Of a DNA stretch of 64,000 nt, positions 43,497-51,696 are shown piece after piece. Position 1 is the stretch's first letter; each line of letters starts with the position of its first letter. The notes beneath the pieces are model-generated. The model was given only the letters and a program-made list of their open reading frames with translations. It was not told the origin of the DNA and did no database searches. Source of the DNA: Candidatus Flexifilum affinis (lineage in GTDB: Bacteria; Chloroflexota; Anaerolineae; Aggregatilineales; Phototrophicaceae); NCBI GenBank assembly GCA_016713325.1, contig JADJPJ010000010.1, positions 124,001-188,000 on the forward strand, read 5' to 3'. A program made the position numbers and the translations under genes.

Positions 43497-44270
43497 CTAA
43501 CCGCCCAGTTCCGCGTCCAGACGTTCCGCGGCCGCGTCGAGGGTGGTCTGCGGGTCTTCGCCAATAGCGATATTGGTGATCGCCTGCTTGAAGACGTCGA
43601 AGAAGAAGGTGTACTGGGCGACCGGCGGGCGGGTGGCCGGGCACTGCTGAAGCTGTTCCATGAATACGTTCCAGGGGTATTCGCTGAACTGCGCGACCGA
43701 GTCAATGACCGAATGGCGGGCCGGCAGGTAGCCGCTTTCTTCCACCCACTGCTGGTGCTGCAAACGGGTGACCGAATCCAGGAACAGCCAGGCCTCTTCC
43801 GGATGCTCGGTGAAGGCGGAGATGGACACATTCCAGCCGCCGGTCATCACGGAGCATGCATCATTCCTGAAGAGGGGGATAATTGTGTAGTTCAGATCGG
43901 GGAAGTCGCGGTCCAGCACCGGGCGGAAGCTGCTCGGCGCCTGGAAGAGTGCGATCTTGCCCGTCTGGAAGCCGTCCGGGATCGCTTCGACGGACATCAC
44001 CTTCGAGTCGGTGTGCAGCGCGCCGTACCACGTCAGCGCCTCGACCGTCTCCGGACCGTTGATGTATCCCTGGGAGGTGGTGAGATCTTCAGAGAGGACC
44101 GCCCCGCCGTTCTGGTATATCACCGGAAGGACCGACCAGTCCTGAAGGATGCGCTGTACGCCGAAGCCCCACACGTCGGTCGTATCGCCGGTGCGCTGAG
44201 TGAGCGCCTCCGGCCGCCGCGACAAATTCGTCCCATGTCCAGGCGTCCTCGAGCGTGCTCGGCAGTTCAA
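43497..44270 (-). pseudogene. ABC solute-binding protein, C-terminal part after a frameshift
   Basis: The real coding part begins about 44209 with EALTQRTGDTTDVWGFG and runs to the stop at 43497 (GKIALFQAPSSFRPVLD, then a family-1 helical end). The formal ATG at 44270 and the first 20 residues are out of frame. Removing one G from the GCCGGAGG stretch near 44209 joins it to the next entry as one binding protein of about 420 residues. Confidence 0.8.
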
Positions 44271-44760
44271 TGCCGGCGGCTTCGGTCAGGTCGGTATTGA
44301 CGTAGAGAGCTTCGGTCAGCTGGTGCATCGGCACGCCGTACGTCTGGCCCTCATAGGCGGTTTCGATCCAGGCGGAGGCCAGGTAGTCCGCCCGATTCTC
44401 CTCGGTGATGTAGCTGTCCAACGGCATGAGCACGCCCTGTTCGGCGAACGAGGCGACGCGCACGTCCATCCAGAAGACATCCGGAGCTTCCCCGCCGGCG
44501 AAGGCCGTCGCGACTTTGGAGTGATACTCGTTGAATGGGAAGGAGTCGAGCTGGACGTCGATGCCGGGATTCTCTGCCTCAAAGTTGTCGATGAGGCCCT
44601 GCATGGCTGTTACGAGACGGTTGTCTTGCTGCATCCAGAATCGGATTACGACGGGATTGTCCTGAGCGGCCACGCTGCCGAAGCTGAGCGACAGCAGGAC
44701 CAGCACCATGGCTGCGATGCCGACGGTCCCCATCCAGCGGTTGGTACCCTTATGTAACAT
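44089..44760 (-). CDS. ABC solute-binding protein (family 1), N-terminal part (frameshifted)
   Basis: The ATG at 44760 follows GGGAGGGAATA and begins a signal peptide (GIAAMVLVLLSLSFGSVAAQ). Next come VVIRFWMQQDNRLVTAMQGL, AGGEAPDVFWMD and AWTWDEFVAAA, typical of family-1 sugar-binding proteins. True coding stops near 44209, and the ORF tail to 44089 is out of frame. It is the exported receptor of the importer in the nucleoside operon, 77 bp downstream of the phosphorylase. Confidence 0.8.
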   Translation of the reverse strand: MLHKGTNRWMGTVGIAAMVLVLLSLSFGSVAAQDNPVVIRFWMQQDNRLVTAMQGLIDNFEAENPGIDVQLDSFPFNEYHSKVATAFAGGEAPDVFWMDVRVASFAEQGVLMPLDSYITEENRADYLASAWIETAYEGQTYGVPMHQLTEALYVNTDLTEAAGIELPSTLEDAWTWDEFVAAAGGAHSAHRRYDRRVGLRRTAHPSGLVGPSGDIPERRGGPL

Positions 44761-44837
44761 TATTCCCTCCCTACAGTTTCATTCGCCGACACAAAGAACG
44801 ATTGGCCGCTCGGCCTGTGGCGCGAGCTCCCAACGAT

Positions 44838-45701
44838 TCACCCACTCTGTGCACTATTGCCTTCCTGCCGCCGCAGGCCGGGATGCCAGAAAGCGGCCCC
44901 CGCCGCCTGCTTCTCCTCATCCATCTGACGCAGAATGAGGGCGGCCCGGTTGGCAGCCGCGACCGCTTTGTCCACTCCGATAACCTGGAAGGTATCATTC
45001 GTGCGGTTGGCGACCACGGCGAAGATCGCCCCGGCGCGCAGTTGATAAAGCCCTGCGATGGTCAGCAGCGCGGAGGATTCCATCTCGAAATTCAGCACCC
45101 CGGCCGCCTGCAAATCCGGGAGTAGATCGCTCGAAAAGCTCGGCGCATACCCCTGCCATCCGGGGCGTCCCTGCCCTAAATACCAGGAGTCGGTCGAGGC
45201 CGTGACACCGACATGGTAGCGATAGCCGAGTTCTTCGCAGGCCTGGATCAGCGCCATAACTGCTTCCTGATGTGCCGCCGCCGGGTACTCTGGCCGTACG
45301 TACGCCTTGCTGGCGCCATCCAGTCGTACGGCCGCCCGTGCGATGATCAGGTCGCCCAGTTCAATGCCGGGCTGAATTGCGCCGGTGGTGCCGATGCGCA
45401 GCAGAGTCTTCGCGCCCATTCGCGCCAGCGACTCGACGACGGTAGCCATGGCCGGGTTGCCGATGCCGGTCGAGATTGCCGTGATGCGCATCCCCTGAAC
45501 GATGCCGGTATGGGTCACGAACTCGCGGTTTTCGCCCACCGCTTCGAAGGAGTCCCACCCCGAGGAAATCAGGGCAACGCGGCCCGGATCGCCCGGAAGC
45601 AGGACCGTCGAGGCGACATCCCTGGCGCTGATGCGCAGGTGATAGTTCAGGCCGGACTCGGTGAAGGGCGCGGCAGCCGACTGGAAATTCAGATCGCTCA
45701 A
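44838..45701 (-). CDS. Uridine-phosphorylase-like nucleoside phosphorylase
   Basis: The start is set at TTG 45701: AGGAG lies 8 nt upstream and the TTG overlaps the stop of the amidohydrolase gene. 287 residues. NP-1 family motifs: VLLPGDPGRVALI, STGIGNPAMATVVES, LRIGTTGAIQP, ARAAVRLDGAS and LNFEMESSALLTIAGL, where the Glu-Met-Glu binds ribose. It splits nucleosides with phosphate to base and (deoxy)ribose-1-phosphate in the cytoplasm. The pattern is closest to uridine phosphorylases; base preference is not proven. Confidence 0.85.
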   Translation of the reverse strand: MSDLNFQSAAAPFTESGLNYHLRISARDVASTVLLPGDPGRVALISSGWDSFEAVGENREFVTHTGIVQGMRITAISTGIGNPAMATVVESLARMGAKTLLRIGTTGAIQPGIELGDLIIARAAVRLDGASKAYVRPEYPAAAHQEAVMALIQACEELGYRYHVGVTASTDSWYLGQGRPGWQGYAPSFSSDLLPDLQAAGVLNFEMESSALLTIAGLYQLRAGAIFAVVANRTNDTFQVIGVDKAVAAANRAALILRQMDEEKQAAGAAFWHPGLRRQEGNSAQSG

Positions 45702-47023
45702 GGTGTCTTCTCCTGTTCGCGCCGAGCCGCCAGAGGGCCGGCATGGCGCTGTACCCACTGCACGGCCCGCTCGATCGCCTCGTCGAAATCACTCGCGATG
45801 AGCTGGCCGTCGCGCACCCGCTGCTGCCCGTCGACCCAGACGTCACGAACGTCCAGCCCGCGGGTGGCGTAGACCAGCCCGGCGACGGGATCGTGCCAGG
45901 GCTGCAGGTGAGGCTGATTGCGCTGTACGGTGATCACGTCGGCCCGCTTGCCGACTTCGAGCGAGCCGATCCGGTCGGCCAGATTGAGCAGGGCGGCGGA
46001 GTCGCGGGTCGCCAGATCGAGCAACTGGTCGACCGGCATCGCCTGTGGATCCTCCGCCGCGATCTTGTGCAGCAGCCCGGCCGTCTTCATCTCGGAGAAG
46101 AGATCCATGCTGTTGTTGGAAGCGGCGCAGTCCGTGCCGAGCCCGACCGCGACGTGCTCATGGCGCATCTGCAGCACTGGCGCGATGCGGCCCTCGATTT
46201 TGGCGTTGCTGGCCGGGCAGTGCGCCACGCGTACTCCATGCTTTTCCAGCAGGGCGATCTCTTCCTCGTCGACGTAGATACAGTGCGCGGCGACGACATC
46301 GCCGCCCAGGAAGCCGATGGCATCCAGGTAGCGCACCGACCCTTGATAGCCGCGCCGGGCGATCTCGGCCAGTTCCTGCCGTGACTGGGCGACGTGGATG
46401 AAAATCAGCGCACCCCAGCGGTCGGCCTGCTGGCGCGTCCATTGCAGCAGTTCGGTGCTGCACGTGTCTGGTCCCACCGGGCCTAGGCCGACCTGGATCA
46501 GACCATCGTCGGCGACGCCATACCTTTCCAACAGGTCCAGGGCGCTCCGCTTGCGCTGATCGGCACCGCGGTCGACCAGCGATGGGGCGACCACGGCGCG
46601 AAGGCCTGCGTGGACGAGTGCGTCGGTAACCCGGTCCATGTTTGAGAAGCGGTCGGCCGTGGCGGTGACGCCCTGGCGCAGCAGTTCGTAGGCGCCGAGC
46701 AGGCCGGACCAGTAGACATCTTCCGGCGTCAGATAGCGTTCGGCGTCCAGTTCATGACGGAACCAGTCGACCGAAGGCAGGTCTTCCAGCAGACCGCGGA
46801 AGTAGGTCATGCCGGTATGCGTATGCGCGTTGATCAGGCCGGGCATCACCAGCAGCGAGGTGCAGTCCTGAAGGATATCATCGGGACCTGGCGGCGGCGC
46901 CCCGGCAGCATCCCCGACATAGCGGATCGTGCTGCCCTCGAAGACGACCGTGCCGGGGTGATAGACCCGGCGCTCGCCATCCAGGGTCAGGATCATGCCA
47001 CCGTGCAGGTAGACCTGACTCAT
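45698..47023 (-). CDS. Amidohydrolase, MTA/SAH or adenosine deaminase-like
   Basis: 441 residues starting at an ATG that overlaps the stop of the LarA-like gene (ATGA). Metal-site motifs of the MtaD/TrzA-like group are all present: NAHTHTGM, FIHVAQS, AAHCIYVDEEE and LGTDCAASNNSMDLF. Such enzymes deaminate S-adenosylhomocysteine, methylthioadenosine or adenosine, and others act on guanine or cytosine. Position next to a phosphorylase supports nucleoside deamination. Exact substrate uncertain. Confidence 0.8.
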   Translation of the reverse strand: MSQVYLHGGMILTLDGERRVYHPGTVVFEGSTIRYVGDAAGAPPPGPDDILQDCTSLLVMPGLINAHTHTGMTYFRGLLEDLPSVDWFRHELDAERYLTPEDVYWSGLLGAYELLRQGVTATADRFSNMDRVTDALVHAGLRAVVAPSLVDRGADQRKRSALDLLERYGVADDGLIQVGLGPVGPDTCSTELLQWTRQQADRWGALIFIHVAQSRQELAEIARRGYQGSVRYLDAIGFLGGDVVAAHCIYVDEEEIALLEKHGVRVAHCPASNAKIEGRIAPVLQMRHEHVAVGLGTDCAASNNSMDLFSEMKTAGLLHKIAAEDPQAMPVDQLLDLATRDSAALLNLADRIGSLEVGKRADVITVQRNQPHLQPWHDPVAGLVYATRGLDVRDVWVDGQQRVRDGQLIASDFDEAIERAVQWVQRHAGPLAARREQEKTP

Positions 47024-48249
47024 CGCGGTTGCTCCATCAGCAGATTGCCGCCGCTGTCAAACGCCACTTCCTGCGCAGGGCCAAGGATTTCCAACTGGTC
47101 CGACGCTTCGACTTCCGGCAGCAGGTCGGCGGACACCCACAGCACCTCCAGATCGAGCGTGCTGCGGATCATGACCACACGGGCGTGCGCCGGATCGACC
47201 ACGCCGGCCAGGCCCGCCTCAATCACGTCGCGATCCGTCGCAAGCGTGATGGGGATCTTGGCGCCGGCCAGGTTGCGGGAGGTCAGGCAGTTGACGTAGG
47301 TGACCGCCAGATCGATCTTGTCGTACAGGCGGCGGGGGATGAGATCGACGTGCCCGACGCCAATCGCATTGCCGTGGCTGTTTTCGGTCAGGTCGAGCGC
47401 GGTGATGACGGCAATATTGGGCTGCACTGGACCGCCGGTCCGCCGCCACATGCCGACGACATTCAGGTCGACGCCGGTCCCGCTGATATCCTTGCCCATC
47501 TCCTGAATGATCAGCAGGTCAAGGGGTTCAAAAGGTACCTTCGGCAGAAGTCGGCGCGCCTGATCGAGCAGCTGCGGCTCAACCGCTTCGATGTCGACGG
47601 CTCGCAGCACCCGGATGATCGCGGGCTGGTGATGGCCGTTCTCGACGATGCCGACACCGGCGATGACCGGCAGCTTCTCGATGACGACCCGGGCCACTGA
47701 CGGGATGGCTTCGGCGATATTGCGCTGATGCATGGCCGCCGCGCCCACCTGCTTGCCCAGGCCGACGGAGAGGATCTTGAACAGCCCGCTCTCCCAGGGC
47801 GCCTTGAAGGCCGTATGTTCCTTGATGCGATTGACGACGATGATGGCATCGGCGCCTGCGGCATTCTTGTCCACGTAGACCGGGATGCCATCGGCACTGG
47901 TACCGACCTGCACGGCGTCCATGCAGCTCAGGATCGGGACGCCGAGCGCACCCAGACCGTAGCCTTCCAGAACCTCTCGCTGACCTTCGGCCGTGCCGCC
48001 ACCATGGCTGCCCATGGCCGGCACCAGGAACGGTTCCGCACCCAGGGCCTGGATCTCGATGACGACGGTGCGCACGACATCGTACATGCTGCTGATGCCG
48101 CGGCTGCTCACGCCAATTGCGACGCGCATCCCCGGACGTACGCAGTCGGCAAGCGGGAGCGCCGCCAGTTCCTTCCTGACTTCAGCAGGAATGTCCTGGA
48201 TGGTCTGCTCTGAAAGCCTCTGTCGAACCGGTGTCAGCCACAGGTGCAT
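47020..48249 (-). CDS. LarA-like (lactate racemase N-terminal domain) protein
   Basis: 409 residues with the LarA/DUF2088 signature (FLVPAMGSHGGGTAEGQREV, then IVVNRIKEHTAFKAPWESGL and KILSVGLGKQVGA). LarA is a nickel-pincer racemase of 2-hydroxy acids, and relatives act on other sugar acids. The second half differs from true LarA, so the substrate is unknown. First structural gene after the GntR regulator, with a 4-bp overlap to the deaminase-like gene. Confidence 0.75.
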   Translation of the reverse strand: MHLWLTPVRQRLSEQTIQDIPAEVRKELAALPLADCVRPGMRVAIGVSSRGISSMYDVVRTVVIEIQALGAEPFLVPAMGSHGGGTAEGQREVLEGYGLGALGVPILSCMDAVQVGTSADGIPVYVDKNAAGADAIIVVNRIKEHTAFKAPWESGLFKILSVGLGKQVGAAAMHQRNIAEAIPSVARVVIEKLPVIAGVGIVENGHHQPAIIRVLRAVDIEAVEPQLLDQARRLLPKVPFEPLDLLIIQEMGKDISGTGVDLNVVGMWRRTGGPVQPNIAVITALDLTENSHGNAIGVGHVDLIPRRLYDKIDLAVTYVNCLTSRNLAGAKIPITLATDRDVIEAGLAGVVDPAHARVVMIRSTLDLEVLWVSADLLPEVEASDQLEILGPAQEVAFDSGGNLLMEQPR

Positions 48250-48260
48250 GGTACCGTTTC

Positions 48261-48953
48261 CTAATCGGAGCCTGCCGCGAGGTCAGGGCTCCAGTTTTCG
48301 ATCATTTCTTTGTATGCCTCGTCGATGTGGTGCTGAATTTCAGCCGTCGCCCGAACCATGTCGCCGGATTCGATGGCTGTGACAATGGTGTCGTGGATCT
48401 GGGCCGCTTCGTTGAGCGAGCTGTACAGGCGCTTGGTCTTGAGCAGGAGGAATGAATGGAGTCGGATGCGAATCGAGTCCCAGAGTTCCTGAAGGATCTT
48501 GTGATGACTGTGGGTGATGAGCGCCCCATGGAATTCTGCGTCGAGGACAATCATGCGCGCCCGGTCTTTCGTCTGTGCCGCCTCGTGCATTCGTTCGATG
48601 ATCGTGCGCAGTTCCTGGATCGTCGCAGGGTCCTGCTGTTTGATGATCAGCTTGACGGCGAGCGCTTCAAGGACCGCACGGATGCTGTGGAGTTCGTCGA
48701 GGTCTGTTTGCGACAGACGAGAGACGTAGGTGCCGCGATAGGGGATTTTCTCGACCACCCGCATCTGCTCCAGCCGGCGGATGGCTTCGCGGATCGGCCC
48801 CCGGCTGACGCCCAACTGCTCTCCCAGTTGCATCTCAAGCAGCTTGTCCCCCGGTCGCAAATCGCCGACGATGATGGCCTGACTGATTTGCGCCAGGACA
48901 ACTTCGACAAGGGGATCGGCACGGTCAATCTTGCGGAAGGGACTGCTGCTCAT
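48261..48953 (-). CDS. GntR-family regulator (FadR/FCD type)
   Basis: 230 residues: winged HTH (GDLRPGDKLLEMQLGEQLGV, then SRGPIREAIRRLE) and a C-terminal FCD ligand domain with the metal/ligand residues LDAEFHGALITHSHH. It sits 12 bp upstream of the LarA-like gene in the same direction and faces the plus-strand MtnA-like operon across a 78-bp gap. It probably controls both operons in response to a catabolic intermediate. Confidence 0.88.
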   Translation of the reverse strand: MSSSPFRKIDRADPLVEVVLAQISQAIIVGDLRPGDKLLEMQLGEQLGVSRGPIREAIRRLEQMRVVEKIPYRGTYVSRLSQTDLDELHSIRAVLEALAVKLIIKQQDPATIQELRTIIERMHEAAQTKDRARMIVLDAEFHGALITHSHHKILQELWDSIRIRLHSFLLLKTKRLYSSLNEAAQIHDTIVTAIESGDMVRATAEIQHHIDEAYKEMIENWSPDLAAGSD

Positions 48954-49031
48954 GTAGGTCGCCGCGGTCTTTTTGACACGGTAAAGTGCTTACTGTAAAC
49001 TGTAGACAATATAATCGATTTGGTCAAGAAA
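48954..49031. promoter_or_regulatory. Divergent promoter region of the two nucleoside operons
   Basis: For the plus strand, TTGACA (48973-48978) is 17 bp from TAAACT (48996-49001); a second -10, TATAAT, lies at 49010-49015. Between them is a direct repeat CTGTA-AA-CTGTA, and the complement reads TTGTCTACAG, which resembles FadR-type GntR half-sites. Control by the adjacent GntR protein is likely but inferred. Confidence 0.6.
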
Positions 49032-50123
49032 ATGCCGACAGACGACTCCTCGACCGGCTTTCCTTCCCTGGATGCGCTTTACGACAGTATCGAGTCACAG
49101 CGCCTCATGGCGCCGATCTGGCCCCGCGCCGATGGCGTCGTCATCATCGACCAGACCCTGCTCCCTTTCACCCGCGAAGAACTCTTCATCCGCACCGCCG
49201 ACGAGATGGCGACCGCGATTCGCGACATGCGCATCCGTGGCTCCGGGGCCATCGGCTGCGCGGGTGCGCTCGGCGCCTACCTGATCGTCCGCGCAACGCC
49301 AGATGATGCGGCGACGTGGACGGCAGACGCCGGCGCGCTCAAGAAAGCGCGACCCACGGCGGTCGCGCTCTCCCTGGCCATTGATGAGGTGCTGGATGCG
49401 GCGCGCCACGGCAGCAGTGTTGTGGACGCGGCGGCAGAGGCGGCGGCGGCCTTCGTCCAGCGGCAGCTCGACATGGAACGGACGCTGGGACGCTATGGGG
49501 TGGAGGTCATCCCGGATGGCGCGACGGTGCTGACTCACTGTCATTCCGGAGCGCTGGCCGGGGCCGGTTACGGTGGACGGGCGCTGTCGGTCATTCGCGC
49601 CGCTTTCGAGGCCGGCAAGCAGATCCGGGTGATCTCGCAGGAGACACGCCCCTATTTGCAGGGCGCGCGCATCACCGTGTGGGAGCTGAGTCAGCTTGGC
49701 ATCCCTGCTACGCTGGTCACCGACGGCATGTCCGGCGCGCTCATGCAGGCCGGACGGGTCGATGTGTGCGTCGTCGGCTCGGACCGGTTGGCCATCAATG
49801 GCGATCTCGCCAACAAAGTGGGCACGTACCTGGTGGCGCTGGCCGCCCGTGAACACCACATCCCCTTCTACACGGCGACTACCCGCTATAACGTCGATCA
49901 GGCCTGTGCCAGCGGCGCCGACATTCCGATCGAATTTCGCCCTGCCTCGGAAGTCCTCACCCTGCAAAACCGCCCGATCACGATTGAGGGGATCGATGCG
50001 CTCTACCCGGCTTTCGACATCACGCCCGCGCATCTGCTGAGCGGAATCATCACCGAACAGGGCGTACTCAACGCGCCCTACGAGCCTAAACTGCGACAAC
50101 TGATCACCCCTGAACGGCAGTGA
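49032..50123 (+). CDS. mtnA: MtnA-like sugar-1-phosphate aldose-ketose isomerase
   Basis: The ATG at 49032 is preferred to the TTG at 49020 (363 residues). The eIF2B-like isomerase fold is shown by DMRIRGSGAIGCAGALG, the Cys-containing loop VLTHCHSGALAGAGYGG, QETRPYLQGARITVWEL and VGSDRLAINGDLANKVGTY (catalytic Asp). MtnA converts 5-methylthioribose-1-phosphate to the ribulose form. Here the loop is HCHSG rather than the usual HCNAG, a form seen in ribose-1,5-bisphosphate isomerases, so the substrate may be another (deoxy)ribose-1-phosphate. First gene of the plus operon. Confidence 0.82.
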   Translation: MPTDDSSTGFPSLDALYDSIESQRLMAPIWPRADGVVIIDQTLLPFTREELFIRTADEMATAIRDMRIRGSGAIGCAGALGAYLIVRATPDDAATWTADAGALKKARPTAVALSLAIDEVLDAARHGSSVVDAAAEAAAAFVQRQLDMERTLGRYGVEVIPDGATVLTHCHSGALAGAGYGGRALSVIRAAFEAGKQIRVISQETRPYLQGARITVWELSQLGIPATLVTDGMSGALMQAGRVDVCVVGSDRLAINGDLANKVGTYLVALAAREHHIPFYTATTRYNVDQACASGADIPIEFRPASEVLTLQNRPITIEGIDALYPAFDITPAHLLSGIITEQGVLNAPYEPKLRQLITPERQ

Positions 50124-50126
50124 GCC

Positions 50127-50888
50127 ATGACCACCACTCTGCGCTATCTGAACTTCTCTGGCTTCGAGATCGTCCACGACGGCTATCGCATCGTCGTCGA
50201 TCCGTTTCTGGCCGGCAGTGATGCCTATGGTATCCCACCCAGCCCGGTGCCCCTGGAAGCGCTGGACGCAACGCAGCTCGTCCTCGTCAGCCATGGCGCC
50301 TTCGACCATGTTGGCCAGACCGTAGACATTGTGCGGCGGAGCGGCGCAAAGCTGGTATGCAGCACCGACGTGCGCGTCCACGCGCAGGAGCAGGGCGTCC
50401 CCGACGATCAGATCGTCTATGTGCTCTCCGGGGTGACGGTCGACTTTGGGCCGGCGACGGTCAAGGCGCTCGACGTGCGCCATGTGTCGCTCTTCAAATC
50501 GGGCGACCACTGGCTGTCCGGGCAACCGCTGTGCTTCATGATCAAGCTGCGCGGCGGGCCAACGATCTTCCACAGCGGCGACACATCGCTGTTCTCGGAC
50601 CTGAAGCTGTACGGTGAGCTGCACCGCCCTGATGTGGCGCTGCTGTGCGTCGGCGGCGTTCAGGGGAAGGGGTACGAAGTGACGCCGCTGCCGCCGGATG
50701 AGGCCGCCCTGGCGCTGGAGTGGCTGGGCGCTTCGCTGGCGATCCCGATGCACTACACACCCGCGAGTCGTACGGCAGGCCAGTTCGCCGAAGCCGTGCA
50801 GGCAAGGGGCCTGAACGCACGAGTCCATATCATGAAGCCAGGCGAGACCATCGAGCTGGAGCCGAAACCAGGGAGCAAGGTGCCATGA
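50127..50888 (+). CDS. MBL-fold (UlaG-like) metallo-hydrolase
   Basis: 253 residues, 3 bp after the MtnA-like gene. The MBL elements are VVDPFLAGS, VSHGAFDHVG, ALDVRHVSLF, IFHSGDTSLF and AIPMHYTP. The usual HxHxDH reads H-G-A-F-D-H, so one of the two first His ligands is Ala, a change that may mark a subgroup with a single metal. UlaG-like enzymes open lactones or hydrolyse phosphoesters. Role in the pathway unknown. Its stop overlaps the next start (ATGA). Confidence 0.75.
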   Translation: MTTTLRYLNFSGFEIVHDGYRIVVDPFLAGSDAYGIPPSPVPLEALDATQLVLVSHGAFDHVGQTVDIVRRSGAKLVCSTDVRVHAQEQGVPDDQIVYVLSGVTVDFGPATVKALDVRHVSLFKSGDHWLSGQPLCFMIKLRGGPTIFHSGDTSLFSDLKLYGELHRPDVALLCVGGVQGKGYEVTPLPPDEAALALEWLGASLAIPMHYTPASRTAGQFAEAVQARGLNARVHIMKPGETIELEPKPGSKVP

Positions 50889-51694
50889 GACTGAAGGACA
50901 AGGTCGCCATCGTCACCGGCGGAGCGCAGGGGCTGGGCGGGGGAATCGCACAGCGATTCGCGCAGGAGGGGGCAAAGGTCGTCATCGCCGACGTCAACGT
51001 CGAGGCGGCAGAACAGCGCCAGGCGGCCATCCGCGAGGCCGGCGGGACGGCTCTCTTTCAGCAGACCGACGTTTCCGACGAGGCCCAGGTCGAGGCGCTG
51101 TTCGAACGAGCGATCGAAGCTTTCGGGCGGGTGGATATCCTGGTCAACAATGCCGGCATCGCCCATGGGCCACGCGCCGTCGCACACTTCTTCGACCTGA
51201 CGAACGAGATGTGGGACCGGCTGGTGGGCATTCACCTTAACGGTCTGTTCTACTGCACCAAGCGCGCTGCACGCCTGATGGCTAAACAGGGCGGCGGCTG
51301 CATCATCAATATGAGTTCCGGCGGTGGGACGCGCGCTCACCGGCATATGGTCGCCTACGATATGACCAAAGGCGGGATCGAGGCGGTGACCCGCGCGCTG
51401 GCGCTAGATCTGGCGCCCTTCAAAGTGCGGGTGAATGTCCTGGTTCCCGGTGTCATCCAGGTGGAGAAGCGTGCCCCGATCGGCAAAGAGACGTCGATCA
51501 CGCCCGCCGACGTGATCCCGCTGGGCCGGATGGGCACGCCGGCCGACGTCGCCGGCGCAGCCGTGTATCTGGCATCCGAAGATGCGGCCTATGTCACGGG
51601 GCAGCGGTTGGTGGTGGACGGGGGCCTGACCGTGCAGCTGCGCACCCCGAACGTCGACGCGCAGATCGATCCACACATCCTCGAAAGACTTTAG
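50885..51694 (+). CDS. Short-chain dehydrogenase/reductase
   Basis: The ATG at 50885 overlaps the previous stop (269 residues). Classical SDR: the NAD(P)-binding TGGAQGLGGGIA, NNAG (LVNNAGIAHG), the catalytic Ser (INMSSGGG) and Y-x3-K (YDMTKGG). An Asp after the second strand (VVIADVN) favours NAD. Substrate unknown; in this operon it may act on the aldehyde product or on a sugar. Confidence 0.85.
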   Translation: MRLKDKVAIVTGGAQGLGGGIAQRFAQEGAKVVIADVNVEAAEQRQAAIREAGGTALFQQTDVSDEAQVEALFERAIEAFGRVDILVNNAGIAHGPRAVAHFFDLTNEMWDRLVGIHLNGLFYCTKRAARLMAKQGGGCIINMSSGGGTRAHRHMVAYDMTKGGIEAVTRALALDLAPFKVRVNVLVPGVIQVEKRAPIGKETSITPADVIPLGRMGTPADVAGAAVYLASEDAAYVTGQRLVVDGGLTVQLRTPNVDAQIDPHILERL

Positions 51695-51696
51695 CG

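Noticed and set aside
43442..43831. Minus-strand Arg/Ser-rich open frame overlapping the binding protein
   Set aside because: It is another frame of the real binding-protein sequence, low in complexity.
48954..49031. SAM- or purine-type riboswitch upstream of the MtnA-like gene
   Set aside because: The 78-bp gap is too short and shows no conserved aptamer pairing.
49020..49031. TTG at 49020 as start of the MtnA-like protein
   Set aside because: ATG at 49032 is the better codon; neither has a strong ribosome site, so this remains a preference rather than proof.
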